A stretch of DNA of 64,000 nt from Chiridota heheva (lineage: Eukaryota > Echinodermata > Holothuroidea > Apodida > Chiridotidae): the NCBI GenBank assembly GCA_020152595.1, contig JAIGNY010000127.1, positions 75,001-139,000 of the forward strand, given 5' to 3'. The notes beneath the pieces are model-generated. The model had not been told where the DNA came from. It made no database searches and was given only the letters and a program-made list of their open reading frames with translations. The position numbers and the translations under genes are program-made. This document shows, piece by piece, positions 1 to 11,400 of the stretch; the stretch's first letter is position 1, and every line of letters begins with the position of its first letter.

Positions 1-179
1 AGTTACTCGTCATAAAGTCCTAGAGCTACCACCGTTCCAGGACTTTTACTTCCCCACTGAACTGTTTTTTTTCTTGTTTGCTCACATTCACTGTTTTTTG
101 TAATTTATGACTTAGCCTTCGGCCTGACGGAGAACAAATGTCCCAGTGATAACATACGTGTCCGTGGGTTGTGACAATT

Positions 180-735
180 AGGCCTACTATGACTTATTAG
201 GCCTAAGTCTATAACGAATAAATCAATTAGGTCTATAGGATTCTAATCAGCAATTGGTAGTCATAACGATGTTTTTAAACTTTCCTTAGCCTAGGTGGAT
301 AAAATTATTTAGAGATGTTACTGTTCGTGAGATAAACAACTAGGCCTAGGCTGGGCACTAACAGTTAAGTTAGGCCTAATTCAACTTGCTAGGCAATACT
401 TGCAATTAATAGGCCTATGTATAGCGGCCATGTAACATTAGTGGCTATAGCATATTATTAGTCATATAAAATATGACTGTGTACTACATATGTAACGTGA
501 GATGTTTATCTCAATATAGCATAGGCCTACGTTAGTTATATGCACATCCCTCAGTACGGTTGACATTGGGATTAACGGATTAGGTCCAGCCATCAGTAAA
601 CGGCAGCTATAACTAAAACACGGCTGGCATCAGTCCGACGGTCAAGTACGGGAAATACTAACATAGGCTTAGGCCAACAGTCAAAATTATTAACTGACTA
701 GAGTAATGTAATTTAATTGTAACGTTAGGCCTAAC
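180..735. repeat. AGGCCT-rich tract
   Basis: The palindromic hexamer AGGCCT, mostly as TAGGCCTA or a close variant, occurs about seven times in 550 bases (near 181, 200, 342, 373, 411, 523 and 726), far above chance for this composition. Single copies recur through the window (for example near 1026, 3030, 9486, 9514, 14160, 24983, 35403, 36936 and 39365). No gene is visible here. The tract runs into the 3' end of the cysteine-rich exon at 690-943. Confidence 0.6.
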
Positions 736-943
736 GTTAGGCTTCCTAAAATTCGGCGGTGGTCGAAATTCGGGTCAACCATTGGCACTAGGCCCCTTTT
801 GTCTTCTTCATGCCTGTACAAAGGTTTGATCGGGCAGTAGTTATACAGCCTAACACACATGTGACACTTACACCAGCATGCACACTCTAAACAATTCACT
901 TCGTCCCACTTCCGTAAATTTATAGGAATCCTCTTGTTTTCAT
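690..943 (-). CDS. Cysteine-rich exon, beta-microseminoprotein-like (partial)
   Basis: This minus-strand open block follows an acceptor (CTGTAG, AG at 945-944) and reads to a TAA at 690. Near its start it has the pattern PIN-x3-W-x4-NC-x2-C-x-C, then further Cys residues and a Y...VDP stretch. This matches the spacing of the small secreted beta-microseminoprotein (PSP94) family, whose last coding exons carry the same PIN-x2-W-x3-NC-x2-C-x-C segment. The later Cys residues expected in that family are not seen, and the last 25 or so residues read into the AGGCCT/ACGTTA repeat. It could be a divergent terminal exon or a decayed copy. Upstream exons would lie to the right and were not found. The family call rests on motif spacing alone. 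Confidence 0.4.
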
Positions 944-1096
944 CTACAGGACCCGCAGGGTGACAGCAGCTTCGTGGGCCATACCACGTCACACAAACCG
1001 GTGGACTACAAGGCTAGCTCTCACAGGCCTACTCTGAACAGACCCGTAGTCAGGGAAGGTGTGTGTGGAAGGGAGGGAGGGGGCGTTTTTTGAGCA

Positions 1097-1135
1097 CCAA
1101 AAGTGGTGGTGGTGAGTGGTGGTGGGTGGTGGTGA
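1097..1135 (+). repeat. GGT-type microsatellite
   Basis: Imperfect (GGT)n tract. Bases 1136-1488 beyond it are AT-rich and show nothing recognisable. Confidence 0.7.
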
Positions 1136-1484
1136 TACTATTAATGAAATGGTTACTTACAAAGCGCAAATACTATATACATATTCAAATGCGCTGTACA
1201 TAATAAATAAGATACAAAATTATAAAAGTTTCAAAGCTAAAAAACGATTAAGTATGAGTTATGTGGATAAAACATGTAAAAATGATAAAAAGAGAAACTC
1301 AGGCTTGAAATAGATTAAACAAAAAGAAAACCTAGTGTCAAATTGAAAGCTAAAAACAGTTAAAAAAATAAAAATACTTGGAAAAACACAAACATATAAG
1401 CGCACAAGCAAGTTAAAAATCAGGATAAGAGAATAAATAAAAAGTTTTGGAATTTGGATTTAAAAGCATTCAAATTATCATTTT

Positions 1485-1945
1485 TTTCTCAGGTCAACAA
1501 GTAATTTATTCCAAAAATGGGAGCAGCAAAGATAAAAGACCGAGAATCAAATTTTGTATGGATTTTGGGAATAACTAACAGTAATTTTGAAGAAGAACGT
1601 AATGATACAGTGCCGGTGTAAAGAGAAACTAATTCACAGAGGAAATGAGGTGCTAAATTATAAATACAATTAAAAGTGAGCAACAAAATCTTAAAAGTAA
1701 TCCTGGCTTTAATTGGCAACCAATGAAGTCTCTAAAGGACAGGTTTTATGTGATTATATTTTGAGGTACCAGTCACAAGCCTGGTAGCAGCATTTTCAAT
1801 TTTCTGTAATTTATCTATGAGATAAGCAGTTAAGTTACAGAGCAGTGAATTGCATAATCTAAGTGAGATTTAATGAAAGCATGAACTACAGATTTACAAG
1901 AATCTTCATCCAAATAAATGCGAATATGCCAGAGCTTAGGAATAC
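1485..1945 (-). pseudogene. CR1/L2-type LINE, 3' end of the RT ORF (fragment)
   Basis: Two minus-strand frames joined by a frameshift near 1845 encode the region after the catalytic core of a non-LTR reverse transcriptase. The order is a Y-L-D-E-D...H-A-F-I-K-S-H-L-D-Y block, an ENAATRLVTG-like block, an LHWLP-like block followed by K-A-R-I-x-F-K-I-L-L-L, and an L-R-S-S-S-K-L-L...F-A-A-P block. These are standard for CR1/L2-group ORF2 C-termini. There is no catalytic core. The fragment is cut off on its upstream side by the ACGT-rich repeat at 1958-2090. Confidence 0.8.
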
Positions 1946-1957
1946 TGTAAGAATCTT

Positions 1958-2090
1958 TCTTACGTGATAATATTACGTGCGTACGTAATAATATCACGTA
2001 CGTACGTGATACTTCATTACGTGCGTACGTGATAATAATACGTACGTACGTAACAATTTCCATTGACCACCAAGTTATTCGGCCCATCAT
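1958..2090 (-). repeat. ACGT-rich repeat, inverted copy A
   Basis: Read on the minus strand it begins GCCGAATAAC, then TGGTGG and GGAAATTGTT, followed by runs of TACGTACGTA alternating with ATAATATTA and an AATGAAGTATCAC core. The same order is present on the plus strand at 3965-4112, so the two copies form an inverted pair with the GCCGAATAAC ends facing each other across about 1.9 kb. Confidence 0.7.
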
Positions 2091-2161
2091 TTAAGACAGT
2101 ACGAAAATCACAAGACAGCAATCGCTCTAACAGTGGCGTAGCCAGCAGCAAAAGAAGTGAC

Positions 2162-2420
2162 ATGCCAATATTGTGCCCTAAAATCTACGACATTGCTACT
2201 CCCAGTGCCCTCGTTCAATATTCTTAAAATAATGTATACGCTGTGTCACTCTAAAACCATTCCCGAAATAATCTCTGTACGTACGTATGTACAGTATATG
2301 TACCATCGTACACTGTATGTATGGAGTATGGGGGCAGTAATGCATGAATTTTTGGTGGCCTTGAGATGTTTGATTTGTTTAAGATGTGGAAAATTAAAAC
2401 ATTGCTGATGTAAGGGCATG
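2162..2420 (+). repeat. Dispersed repeat family, copy 1
   Basis: About 250 bp shared with 58651-58890 (same strand) and 47588-47821 (opposite strand). Landmarks in order are CGACATTGCTACTC, a TGTACG/GTATGTATGGAGT stretch, TTGGTGGCCTTGAGATGTT and GATGTAAGGGCAT. No coding capacity survives in any copy. It could be a short non-autonomous transposon or the end of a larger element. Confidence 0.75.
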
Positions 2421-2689
2421 AATATTTCATGAGAGGGTCCAAGAAAGTCCTATACCTCCTCACAGATGGAGTATTCAAGTTTAGCCCACTTATGATGACA
2501 TTTTTTTTCATGCAATGCAAAAAAGATATAAACGATATAAAAAAACAACAACAAAGATTATCCCAATTTTTGGGGGGTCCATCATGCATTGTTAGTATTA
2601 TTATTATATACCAGATATTTTAAGTGCTCATTTCAGAACAAAATATGCCAGCTCACAAGCACTTTACAATGGAAAACAAAATATAACAT

Positions 2690-2760
2690 ATACTTATACA
2701 TAAACTTATTCTTGTACTTATAAATAAACTTATACTTATACACAAACATATACTTATAAC
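2690..2760 (+). repeat. CTTATA-type simple repeat at a LINE 3' end
   Basis: Imperfect repeats of (ACATA)CTTATA lie next to the 3' end of the LINE fragment at 2830-3475, where CR1/L2-type elements often carry short tandem repeats. Confidence 0.5.
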
Positions 2761-2829
2761 AACAAAAACAGGCAAAAACAGGCGAAAACAGGCACTAAAA
2801 ACACAAAACAAAACATTACTAATGAAAAT

Positions 2830-3475
2830 ATTGAGTGTATAAGTGAGTTTTAAGAGCCCTTTTAAAACCTGTGAGATTTTGGATTGACCGGATTTGGATT
2901 GACCGGATGGCCATGGGGAGTTTATTCCAGAGGTGTGGTGCAGCCCAGCAGAAAGATCTTTCCCCACTGGATGGCAGTATACGAGGGACTTCTTAGTTCA
3001 TGGTATCTTGAGATTTTAGTACGCGCTTAGGCCTGTATAATGAAAGTCAATCATTGACGTAGTTGGGTAATAAATAATGTAATGCCTTGAGAGTTACCAA
3101 ATTAATTTCAAATTATATCCGTACTTTTATGGGAAGCCAGTGGAGATCCTTGAGAATGGGAATAATGTGATTATACTTAAAAGTTCTGCTAAGTATACGA
3201 GCTGCCATATTCTGTACCCATTGTAATTTGCGGCACTGGGTATCAGACAAACCATACAATAGTGCATTGCAGTAATCCAACTCTGAAGTAATTAAGCCAT
3301 GTATAAGTGAAGCAGTTGCGCTATGAGTGAGATAGCGTCTTATGTGACCAATGTTGCGAAGCTGAATATAGGCTTGCTTGCAAAGGTAGTTTACATATGA
3401 CTTCATATTCATTGTGGATTCAAAATGAACTTCAAGGTTTTTGACAGTAGACGCAGGTTTAATGAATTGTATCAC
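2830..3475 (-). pseudogene. CR1/L2-type LINE, 3' end of the RT ORF (fragment)
   Basis: A minus-strand block (3475-3113) reads FIKPASTVKNLEVHF..., then I-R-R-Y-L-T-H, S-E-L-D-Y-C-N-A-L-L-Y-G and KDLHWLPIKVRI. After a frameshift near 3113 it continues to an R-S-F-C-W-A-A-P-H-L-W-N-K-L-P block and an F-K-R-A-L-K-T-H-L-Y terminus near 2840. This is the complete region after the catalytic core of a CR1/L2-group ORF2, without the core itself. At 2878-2907 a 15-bp unit (ATCCGGTCAATCCAA in coding orientation) is tandemly duplicated, repeating the residues IRSIQ. Confidence 0.85.
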
Positions 3476-3490
3476 GTAGGCTCCCTTACA

Positions 3491-3677
3491 TTACACAGGT
3501 GTTTATGTACCACGTACGAAATAATAGTACGTAATATTATTACGTACGTACATGACACTTCATTACTTACATGTGCGTACTTAATATTATCACGTACTTA
3601 CGTAATGAAGTGCCACGTACGTCCGTAATAATATTAAGTAATATTGTTGCATACGTGGTACATAAGCAAGTGTGTAG
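3491..3677. repeat. Long imperfect palindrome
   Basis: The left arm (3506-3566) and the reverse complement of the right arm (3602-3662) match at roughly 50 of 61 positions, and similarity extends outward about 14 bp on each side. The central 35 bp are also partly self-complementary. Both arms are built from TACGTACGT and AATATTATTA runs like those at 1958-2090 and 3965-4112. A single strand could fold into a long hairpin. Confidence 0.8.
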
Positions 3678-3964
3678 CTTAAGCGAACCTACGTGATAAT
3701 ACATTGCATGATATATCTTCATTCCCGAGATGAATAGGGATAAACTCGTACTTCTCTACTTTGATTTAGGGCTTAGTCATAAAAACTTTATTGTGGAGAT
3801 TTTCAAACATTGCGATAATCTTTGTTTTGTTTATACCTTTTTTGCTTTAAAAAGAATTAAAGTGCCCTCAGAGTGGGCTAAATTTGAACGCTTCATCTTG
3901 GGAGGGGGTCCAGGACTTTCTCGTCAGAGCGATTGCTGTCTTGTAATGTTCGTATTGTTTTAAA

Positions 3965-4112
3965 TGCAAGCCGAATAACCATGGTGGTTGGTGGAAATTA
4001 TTACGTACGTACGTACGTATTACTATCACGTTCGTACGTAATGAAGTATCACGTACTTACGTGATATTATTATTACGTACGTACGTTATATTATTACGTA
4101 CGTACGTAATAA
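3965..4112 (+). repeat. ACGT-rich repeat, inverted copy B
   Basis: It begins GCCGAATAACC, TGGTGG, GGAAATTATT, then TACGTACGTACG runs, an AATGAAGTATCAC core and more TACGTACGT runs. It is the inverted partner of 1958-2090. Confidence 0.7.
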
Positions 4113-4329
4113 CAATTATTTTTTGCCATGTCCGCTCTAGAGCTTCATACGCAACGTATTAACAATAGACCTACGTATAGACGCAGTCCCTACATGTAGG
4201 GATAACCCAGGGACCATCTGTCACGTTGTTTGGCAGTTTGGAGCCAATTACAATCAACTAAGTTTTGTAGTATCAGGCATGTCAGGGTAGACTGCAACCA
4301 GATCCAGTTTGCTATGACATCTACTTATA

Positions 4330-4560
4330 AAAAATGTGATGACCCGAAACATGAGTAGGAAACCATACTTTATTTTCTAGGCCAAATAAGTCAAGTAAAT
4401 CCAGATGCATTCACATCGTCATGATTATCCAAATGAATGTTAAAATCACCTAAGTCAATTACCTGAGTCCTTACACACTTCTCAGCATATAAGTTGAGCT
4501 ATGCATCATAAGATGCTCTGATTTTAAAGGACATAAATTGACATTTGCATTGATATAAAT
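4330..4560 (-). pseudogene. LINE endonuclease remnant
   Basis: On the minus strand near 4465-4435 a short frame reads L-G-D-F-N-I-H-L-D followed by D-V-N-A, the catalytic GDFN block of APE-type endonucleases in non-LTR retrotransposons. The flanks contain stops and frameshifts. It may belong to the same decayed element population as the LINE fragments at 1.5-3.5 kb. Confidence 0.4.
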
Positions 4561-4564
4561 TAAT

Positions 4565-5190
4565 GATTAGATAAAGCCTTAAAAATGAATTGAAGAAGTA
4601 TATTATCACTAAATTTCTATCGCTCTGATATTACTGCATGGTGACTCTTTTCCTTTGCTTTATTTTTAGCCAAGACAATTTGGACAGGACAACAATTCGG
4701 GAAACTAGGAAAATTTTGTACCGAGACCTACAAAACTTTAAAAATGAAAGATCAAGTCTCGAAATTTAGAGAATTTGATCATGATTCGTCAATCATATTG
4801 ACCTACCAGCCTACCCAGCAAGCAAAGTAACTAGGATCAGATGGGATTTTAGCGGGGTATCAGAGATCCATAATGTTCCATGTGGGTTTCATATGGGTTA
4901 TATGTGGGCTATCTGGGAAAGAGAACGATCAACTTAGACCCATATACAGATATATGCCAGGTCGGTTTAATGTAGATTCAAAGTGGGGTATCTGGGCGAG
5001 ATAACCCATATAACATGTATAAACCCAAATGTTCCAACTGAATTGAAAAGCAAATCAGTATTAGACATGGTAGCAGGGTGTAAGAAGGCGAGCGGGGAGG
5101 GGGACCTAAAATTTCCTGGTGAAGAATAGAAACATTGCATTGGTAAATTACGTTTCCATTTAAGATTGCTGATAATCGGGAAATCCCCTT
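4565..5190. other. No recognisable feature
   Basis: AT-rich DNA with a few short degenerate repeats of TATGGGT/GGGTATC type near 4850-5000. I see no coding exon or RNA gene. Confidence 0.4.
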
Positions 5191-5194
5191 CATT

Positions 5195-5360
5195 TGTCTG
5201 CAAATCATTTTCATTTTCGAAATGCTTTCTTCAATTTCAGAAATCATCTGATCATTTGGCTAATTTTCAGGAAATTTTGGCAAATGCTCGGAAGGTTTTG
5301 GTCAGTTTCAGAAGATTTTTGCCAGTTTTCGGGAAATTGTGGCCAATTTTGGAGAAATCT
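5195..5360. repeat. Decayed GGAAATTTTGGC-type minisatellite
   Basis: Degenerate repeats of TTTTCGGGAAATTTTGGC character with a period of about 20-25 bp. The open frames across this stretch are a by-product of the repeat. Confidence 0.5.
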
Positions 5361-5504
5361 TTGAGGGGAAATTTGCCCTGCTTTCTCTCCCGCTTCTTAC
5401 GCCTCTTCATGATAGCCCAAATTCACAGTGGCTTTACAGAGTCAGTGAAAAGTTTGGGCATTGTAAGATTTTCCCTGGACACCAGAGTAAAGGTTATCGG
5501 GTAG

Positions 5505-7290
5505 TCTGCACAAAACGAATGTTTAAATGTGTTACTTTCTTAAAAAAAGAGCAATTATAATAAGGGGACCTGTTTTTAAAAATTGAAAGAATACTCACTC
5601 AAAGTTTTTATCTCTATATGGGCATGCACTTTTTGAACTTTACAAAGTAGGTTCGGAGGGCACATCATTCTATGACAATGGCCTCCACTTGAAAGATGCT
5701 CCATATACTAATAAATTTGGGGTGGCTTGCAAGTCCTTTTAACTGTTTAAAGAGTTTTAGCAAATTAGGAGCACGGAAAAAAATGAAGTTTACGTGCGCG
5801 AGGGGCGTAAAATTTCACAATGTTACGGCGGTACTTTTGTTACTTTCTTTAATGAAAAGATGAAATACATAATCTTTGAAAGGGAAGTTTTTAATTGTTG
5901 AAAGGACACGTTTCTTCTCTAAAAATGGGCAATTTTCTTTTTTGAAAGGACAATTTCTTCCTCTGTAAAGGGCACCTTTTCTTTTGAGAAAAGAAGGAGG
6001 GGTGTACGTTCCCCTTGTGCCCACGGTTCTGCCGCCTATGCTAGTAATTATTTGTGAAATACGCGTTTTTATTATTTTTATTATATCATTATTTTGGTTT
6101 CAGGAATTAAAAAGTGTTTTAAGTATAGAAACAAGTTCAGGATATACTTGTGGATGAATAGGCCCTATACATTGAATCATTGAAGTTTTCAGTGATTTTG
6201 TACGAAGAATATATAGTTTCAGCGTTGTACAAGACATAAATAACTATACACATTTCAGTTTTTACCTAATCTTATCAAGCATCAGTTTCCAGGCATTCTT
6301 GATATATTTTCTTAAATCTTTTACACGGAAAGATTATAATTTTAATCATCAGATATTATAATGCAATCGGAACGATATCTATTAATTGTAGGATTCTTCA
6401 TAGTGAGTCACATTTTTTGCGCGCCTCTAGTATTGTCTATTAGGCAAAACTTACCTTTGAATCGAATCCTGTACTAATCCAATTTCCTGCAAAATGGAAA
6501 AAAAAACAACATATTTAATGAAGTGAATAACCCCGCATGTTTAATGTGATCTAAAGACGCCTTTTATTGTTTCGATACTTTGGTACAGCCTTAAGGAGCC
6601 GGTATAAAATTTAATTCTAGGTTTAGTTGTCCAAGAGTTTTTGTTTTTAAACTACTAGAGGGCCAATTGATAACCAAAATGGCATCCTCTTTTTATTCTA
6701 ATGAGAAAATAATGACAACAATTGGATAAGAAGTCCCATTTCCCTCGTCCGAAGTCCTCTGACAGTGTTGTTGATGGGCATCCATTTTGCATTTTTTTTG
6801 GTTTTTAGGTCCTACCACACAGTCTAGAGTACCTTGGGGGTCTTAGCATATACACTTGCTTGCTGTAAAGGTACGGAAATTTGAGGTTGACGTCAATAAG
6901 AGATGAAAGGTATTTTTCGTAATAAAATGTACTCACATTCAACATTTTACTTCCTATAAATCCGCACAAAAACAATTATAATAAAGGTAAATTTTCCCAA
7001 AACAAAGTCTCAGGTAAGTTTTTCGTAAGTGATTGTACACAAGTTTCGACAACAGCGTGTAATGTGACAATAGCCAATCAGGAACAAGGAAAGTTAATAC
7101 AGTGTCTACGGTAAGTTTCAAGACCATAATAGCTGCCGAATGTGACATCTCTGCGAGTAATATGAAATTAAGTCATTAACAATGTGAGTCTATTTCGAGT
7201 TTCTAAAAGAATCATTCCGTTTTGTTAATCATTAGGTTTGTCTTTAAGATGGTCATTTCCTCGAACAATTTTCTTACATTGATAGATTGG
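5505..7290. other. No recognisable gene
   Basis: AT-rich, non-coding in appearance. At 5880-6030 are loose repeats of GAAAGGGCAATTTTC type ending CACGGTTCTGCCGCCTATG, which resembles the edge of a decayed interspersed repeat. Nothing else stands out. Confidence 0.4.
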
Positions 7291-7439
7291 TTAAGAGGAG
7301 GGGGCAGTGGTGTAGGAAGCAGGGGCGGCGGAAGCAGTTTCCTCCGAGGATTTCACCTTGCCGGTTGCATAATTCCTGCCAGGTTGGTACTTAAAATTGG
7401 GAATTTTGGTAAAATTTGCATCATTTCCCAACGTTGAAG

Positions 7440-8260
7440 AAAATTGAAGCAAATTTTCCGACATTCGACAAATTTTCCCGATAATCATAGAAATTTCCTG
7501 AAATTCAAAACATCTGCCTGAACATGGAGAAAATTTCCCAAAAATGGAAAAAGAAATCCCGGAAATTAAAGGATATTTTCCGAATATTTAAAAGATTGAA
7601 AACATTTGGAAATTTAAATTTGTGGAGTTTCTGAAAATTGGCCAAAACATTTCCGAAAATGAGCAGAGTTTCCCTATTATTACAGAAAATTTCTGGAAAA
7701 ACGATAAAAAACTCCGATTTTTTTTTACCAGAAATAGTACATGAAATAATTGACAATCCATTAACATTACCTATCGATAACCAGCCCGAAGGCTGGCTCG
7801 ATTTACATGTCAGGTTTATATAGTGAGATTTTAAGTCACTGAATTTAGAAATGGCTACTGACAACCACAGCCAACCAAGGAAAAGTGGAATGACTAATGC
7901 CCTGCACCCGGTACCATACAGAAATAGTAGAAAAACTGCCCCAAAATAAAAGAAAATTCCAGAAAATTTAAACAAAATTCCCAAAAAATTACCCAAAATC
8001 GACCAAAGATTGTCCCAAATTAAAGGAAAAATTGAAAATAATTGCACGAGTATTAGAGAAATTGCCCACAATTGTAAGACATTTCCCAAACATTGAAGAA
8101 AATTTATCAAAGATCGAAGAAAAATTGACCCCAAATGAGAAAAAGTTTCCAAAAATTGCACGAGAATGAACTGATGAAGAAATTTTTCCAAAGTTGGGGA
8201 AGAGATTACCCAAATTGAAGAAAATGTACATAAATCGTGACTAAGAATTATCTTAAAATA
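7440..8260. repeat. Decayed AAATTTCCC-type minisatellite
   Basis: Two blocks (about 7440-7700 and 7920-8235) of degenerate units such as GAAAATTTCCCAAAAATTG, about 20-30 bp each. A minus-strand frame of 303 codons crosses them, but its Phe/Leu/Ile/Gly/Asn-rich product simply reflects the unit. The 7700-7920 spacer shows nothing recognisable. Confidence 0.6.
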
Positions 8261-8419
8261 AAAAAAAATATCATCGGAAAAATTTAAGGTAGACATGGCC
8301 CCCCGGCCCACTTCCTCTGAATTCACCCCTGAATGCAAGTAGTCTATTTTATTTTGAAGAGCGATGCCACTTATGGTTAGCGCAAGGTGGAAAACGTTTC
8401 TGCGTACGTTTCGCAAAAT

Positions 8420-11400
8420 GATTCACGATTTAACAAGACAACATGCAGACATGTCTGATCACAGCAGGCATGTACCAATAGCATTGGGCTCTGCTCAGTG
8501 AACTCAATGACCCCAGCTAACTCCCGATGACGATCTGTAGTCTTTAGTAACGTACGTGTGCACTTGAATGGTGGGTCACCAGGTCAATTTTTATTACAGG
8601 TCTGCAAATTATTTGTAGCCATTTCTGAAGTTGTATGTATAAGGTATAAACACACTGACGAGCGAGGTAGCAATTGTCAAAAGACGCAGCACTACGGTAC
8701 CGCTCTCTTTTCGTATGACAATATTTATGAAGGGTCGCATTGAACATTTTACCACGTTACAGCTTACAATTTTTTTTTCTTCCAAATTCAGTGTATATTT
8801 TTCCCATCCATTATATTGCAATGCCGCCGTCAACAGATCATATTCAATGAGGAAATCGGGCACATTCCTCGGTATAGTCCGATAGCTTAACCAAAACATC
8901 GTCACAGTGACACATTGGATTAAATCACCAAACTGTGCACACTTATTCGTTATGGTGTATAAAACAATTCTATACAGAGGTTCCTGATTTTTTAAGCCTA
9001 GGCTAGGGTTAAACCAAGGTTAAAAAATCAATGTTTAAAAGTACCCCTATCCTGTTTTAAGGCATACTGTATCAAAAATTTCGGCTGGTCATAAGGAACC
9101 CCAAAAAGCATATTTTGTCAGTTTGTTGTATGTAAAATTTGCAATGGCTGCAAAATAGCAAAAGTCCTATAACTTTTGATTGTTTTACAGTACTGAGTGT
9201 GCCAGTCCAAATTCTCACAATTTTCTTCCTAACGTGATAAGGTGTGAATTTTCCGTAACACTAGGTTGTTATTATTGCAACGCATTGAAACATAGGACGG
9301 AATTACGCAAAATAAAATCAATTTGGTTGTACGATTATTGAGAGAGCTTACGATTATAAACAAATGATATTTTTGTTACCGTTATCCACAATTTTGGATT
9401 TGCTAGTACTAGGTTTAAACTTACCAAAGAACGATATGTACCAAATACTTAGGCCATAGGCCCAGCGTTAGTAGCACTGGCAGTAGGCATAGGCCTACTA
9501 GGTGTTACTACTAAGGCCTACAAGGGCCTATCACTGTAGGATGACCCGAATTTGTTACCCACCTTAGCGAAGTCGGACAAAATTGTTATGTAAAAAAGTC
9601 CATCTTTATGATTGAGTCTACCCACAAAATAATGTGCGACATAGGGCCTACCGGCAGTTGATAACATCAATTATTACATAACAGAACTTTAAAAGACAAA
9701 ATCTGATTCAAGTGAATGCTGGAAATAGCACTTCCATATTATAATACATAAAGCACACATTCACAGCCCGCATCATTCCCGTGTTAGATTGCCCTTAGTA
9801 TCGATATCTGATTAAAATCTTACCTTATGATTGATATTCTTAGTGTTTTAAAACGTAAGCATACAACATTGATAATAATTTGCTAAGTTCTCATATTACT
9901 CATTCTTTTGTGTAACATTCTTAAGAGCAACTGCAGATTCTAACACAATTTTGGAAGTATAGTAGTATCCCCTTTTAGTTTGCGTGTCCCGAAGTATTAG
10001 TAATTTGGTAATATTTACCGTCTTCTCTGGTATGTCCTAAGTAGAGTAACAGTTTAATATACTGTATTCCTACTAAGTTTGTTGGAGTAGTCATGGTCAT
10101 ACTCAGATAATTTCAGACTACTATGAAATATTTGAAAATTATTATGTCATTTTTTACATCAAAAATCCTGTGTCAACTTCTAAAACTCTAATGCAGACGC
10201 AATGCAGGCTGCACGCTTACAAAATAATATGAACCTTAACATTGCTTTGTGGTACTGTTAATGAATGTTGATTATTTGCTACTTTTTCGCAACTTACTTT
10301 TTGTTGTCAAAAAATCACAGAAATAAGACAAAAAGCATTACATAAAACTGATATTAGTTTTGAACATAAGTTTGCAGTGACAGATCATACATTGTATGTT
10401 TACCCTACACATCACCTTGATATAGAAAGTTTCTGAAATAATAAGTAGTCTAGTTTAAATTACAACGAAATGTTTTTTGTTCGTTCTAAAAACAATTTCA
10501 TCAAAATTCTGGCATCATTATCTGGCTAGACCAGTATAGAGCATTAATGCAGAAATAACTGTCTTTTTTGAGTAGGGAACATGTTAGAGTACTATACACT
10601 ATTTTGATGTTCTTGTTCTCAGTCTTGTTCTCACTTCAAAACTGATATCATTTGAAACATTTTATGCTTGTTGTTCTGCATTGCAGATTTGTGATTATTT
10701 CATGCTTTCACAGGCCCCATAAACCAATCTTATGGTACAATTTTTTCTTCTGCAATACTAAGATAGACAACAAATTTTGTTAACTCTGTTGATTCTCAGT
10801 TTGCCCCCATAGATACAGTATATACAAAGCAGTGTACTGTTGACAGGACTTTACAGTAACATTATGTACCGTCTTCAAAATTCTTGCCATTACAGTTCAT
10901 TTATTCTGTCATATTGATTTTGTAGATTGAAAAGATTATAAATTGATTGTAATTCGGTTCCACATGGAGTGTTACTCTCGTTTCTATTCTGCTATTATAT
11001 TGCAGTTATTTTTCTCACCTTCATACATTCATTCTTAAGAAAGCTAACAATTGATTTACACAAATTTCCTTCATGCATGTTGCTTCAAGGCCCCTTTACT
11101 GTATAGATATAGAAATAACAAATCGTATTCATTTCAGAATAGTGTATATTAGGGGGAAAAGATTTAAGATATTAAATATAAATCACTGATTTTTGCAGCC
11201 CAGAAGGGTCAATGTTTTTATTGGTAAAATGCTATCTTATCTACTTGAAATAAGTCTTTGTGGTACTTAGAAAAATATTTGAATTCTGCTTCTGCTGAAA
11301 CACTGAAAGAGCTCAAAACTTCAATTAAAAAAACACATTTGGTCAAAACAATTTGTATAGCAAAACCATCACAAGTGTCATATTTTTTATTCATAACGTA

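Noticed and set aside
7505..8416. 303-codon minus-strand frame
   Set aside because: Phe/Leu/Gly-rich product of a degenerate repeat, with no domain or splice signals. I checked it as a possible membrane protein.
8609..8905. Exon-like frame (WLSYRTIPRNVPDFLIEYDLL) on the minus strand
   Set aside because: The composition looks coding and a weak donor (GTAAGC at 8767) follows, but no acceptor, family match or neighbouring exon supports it.
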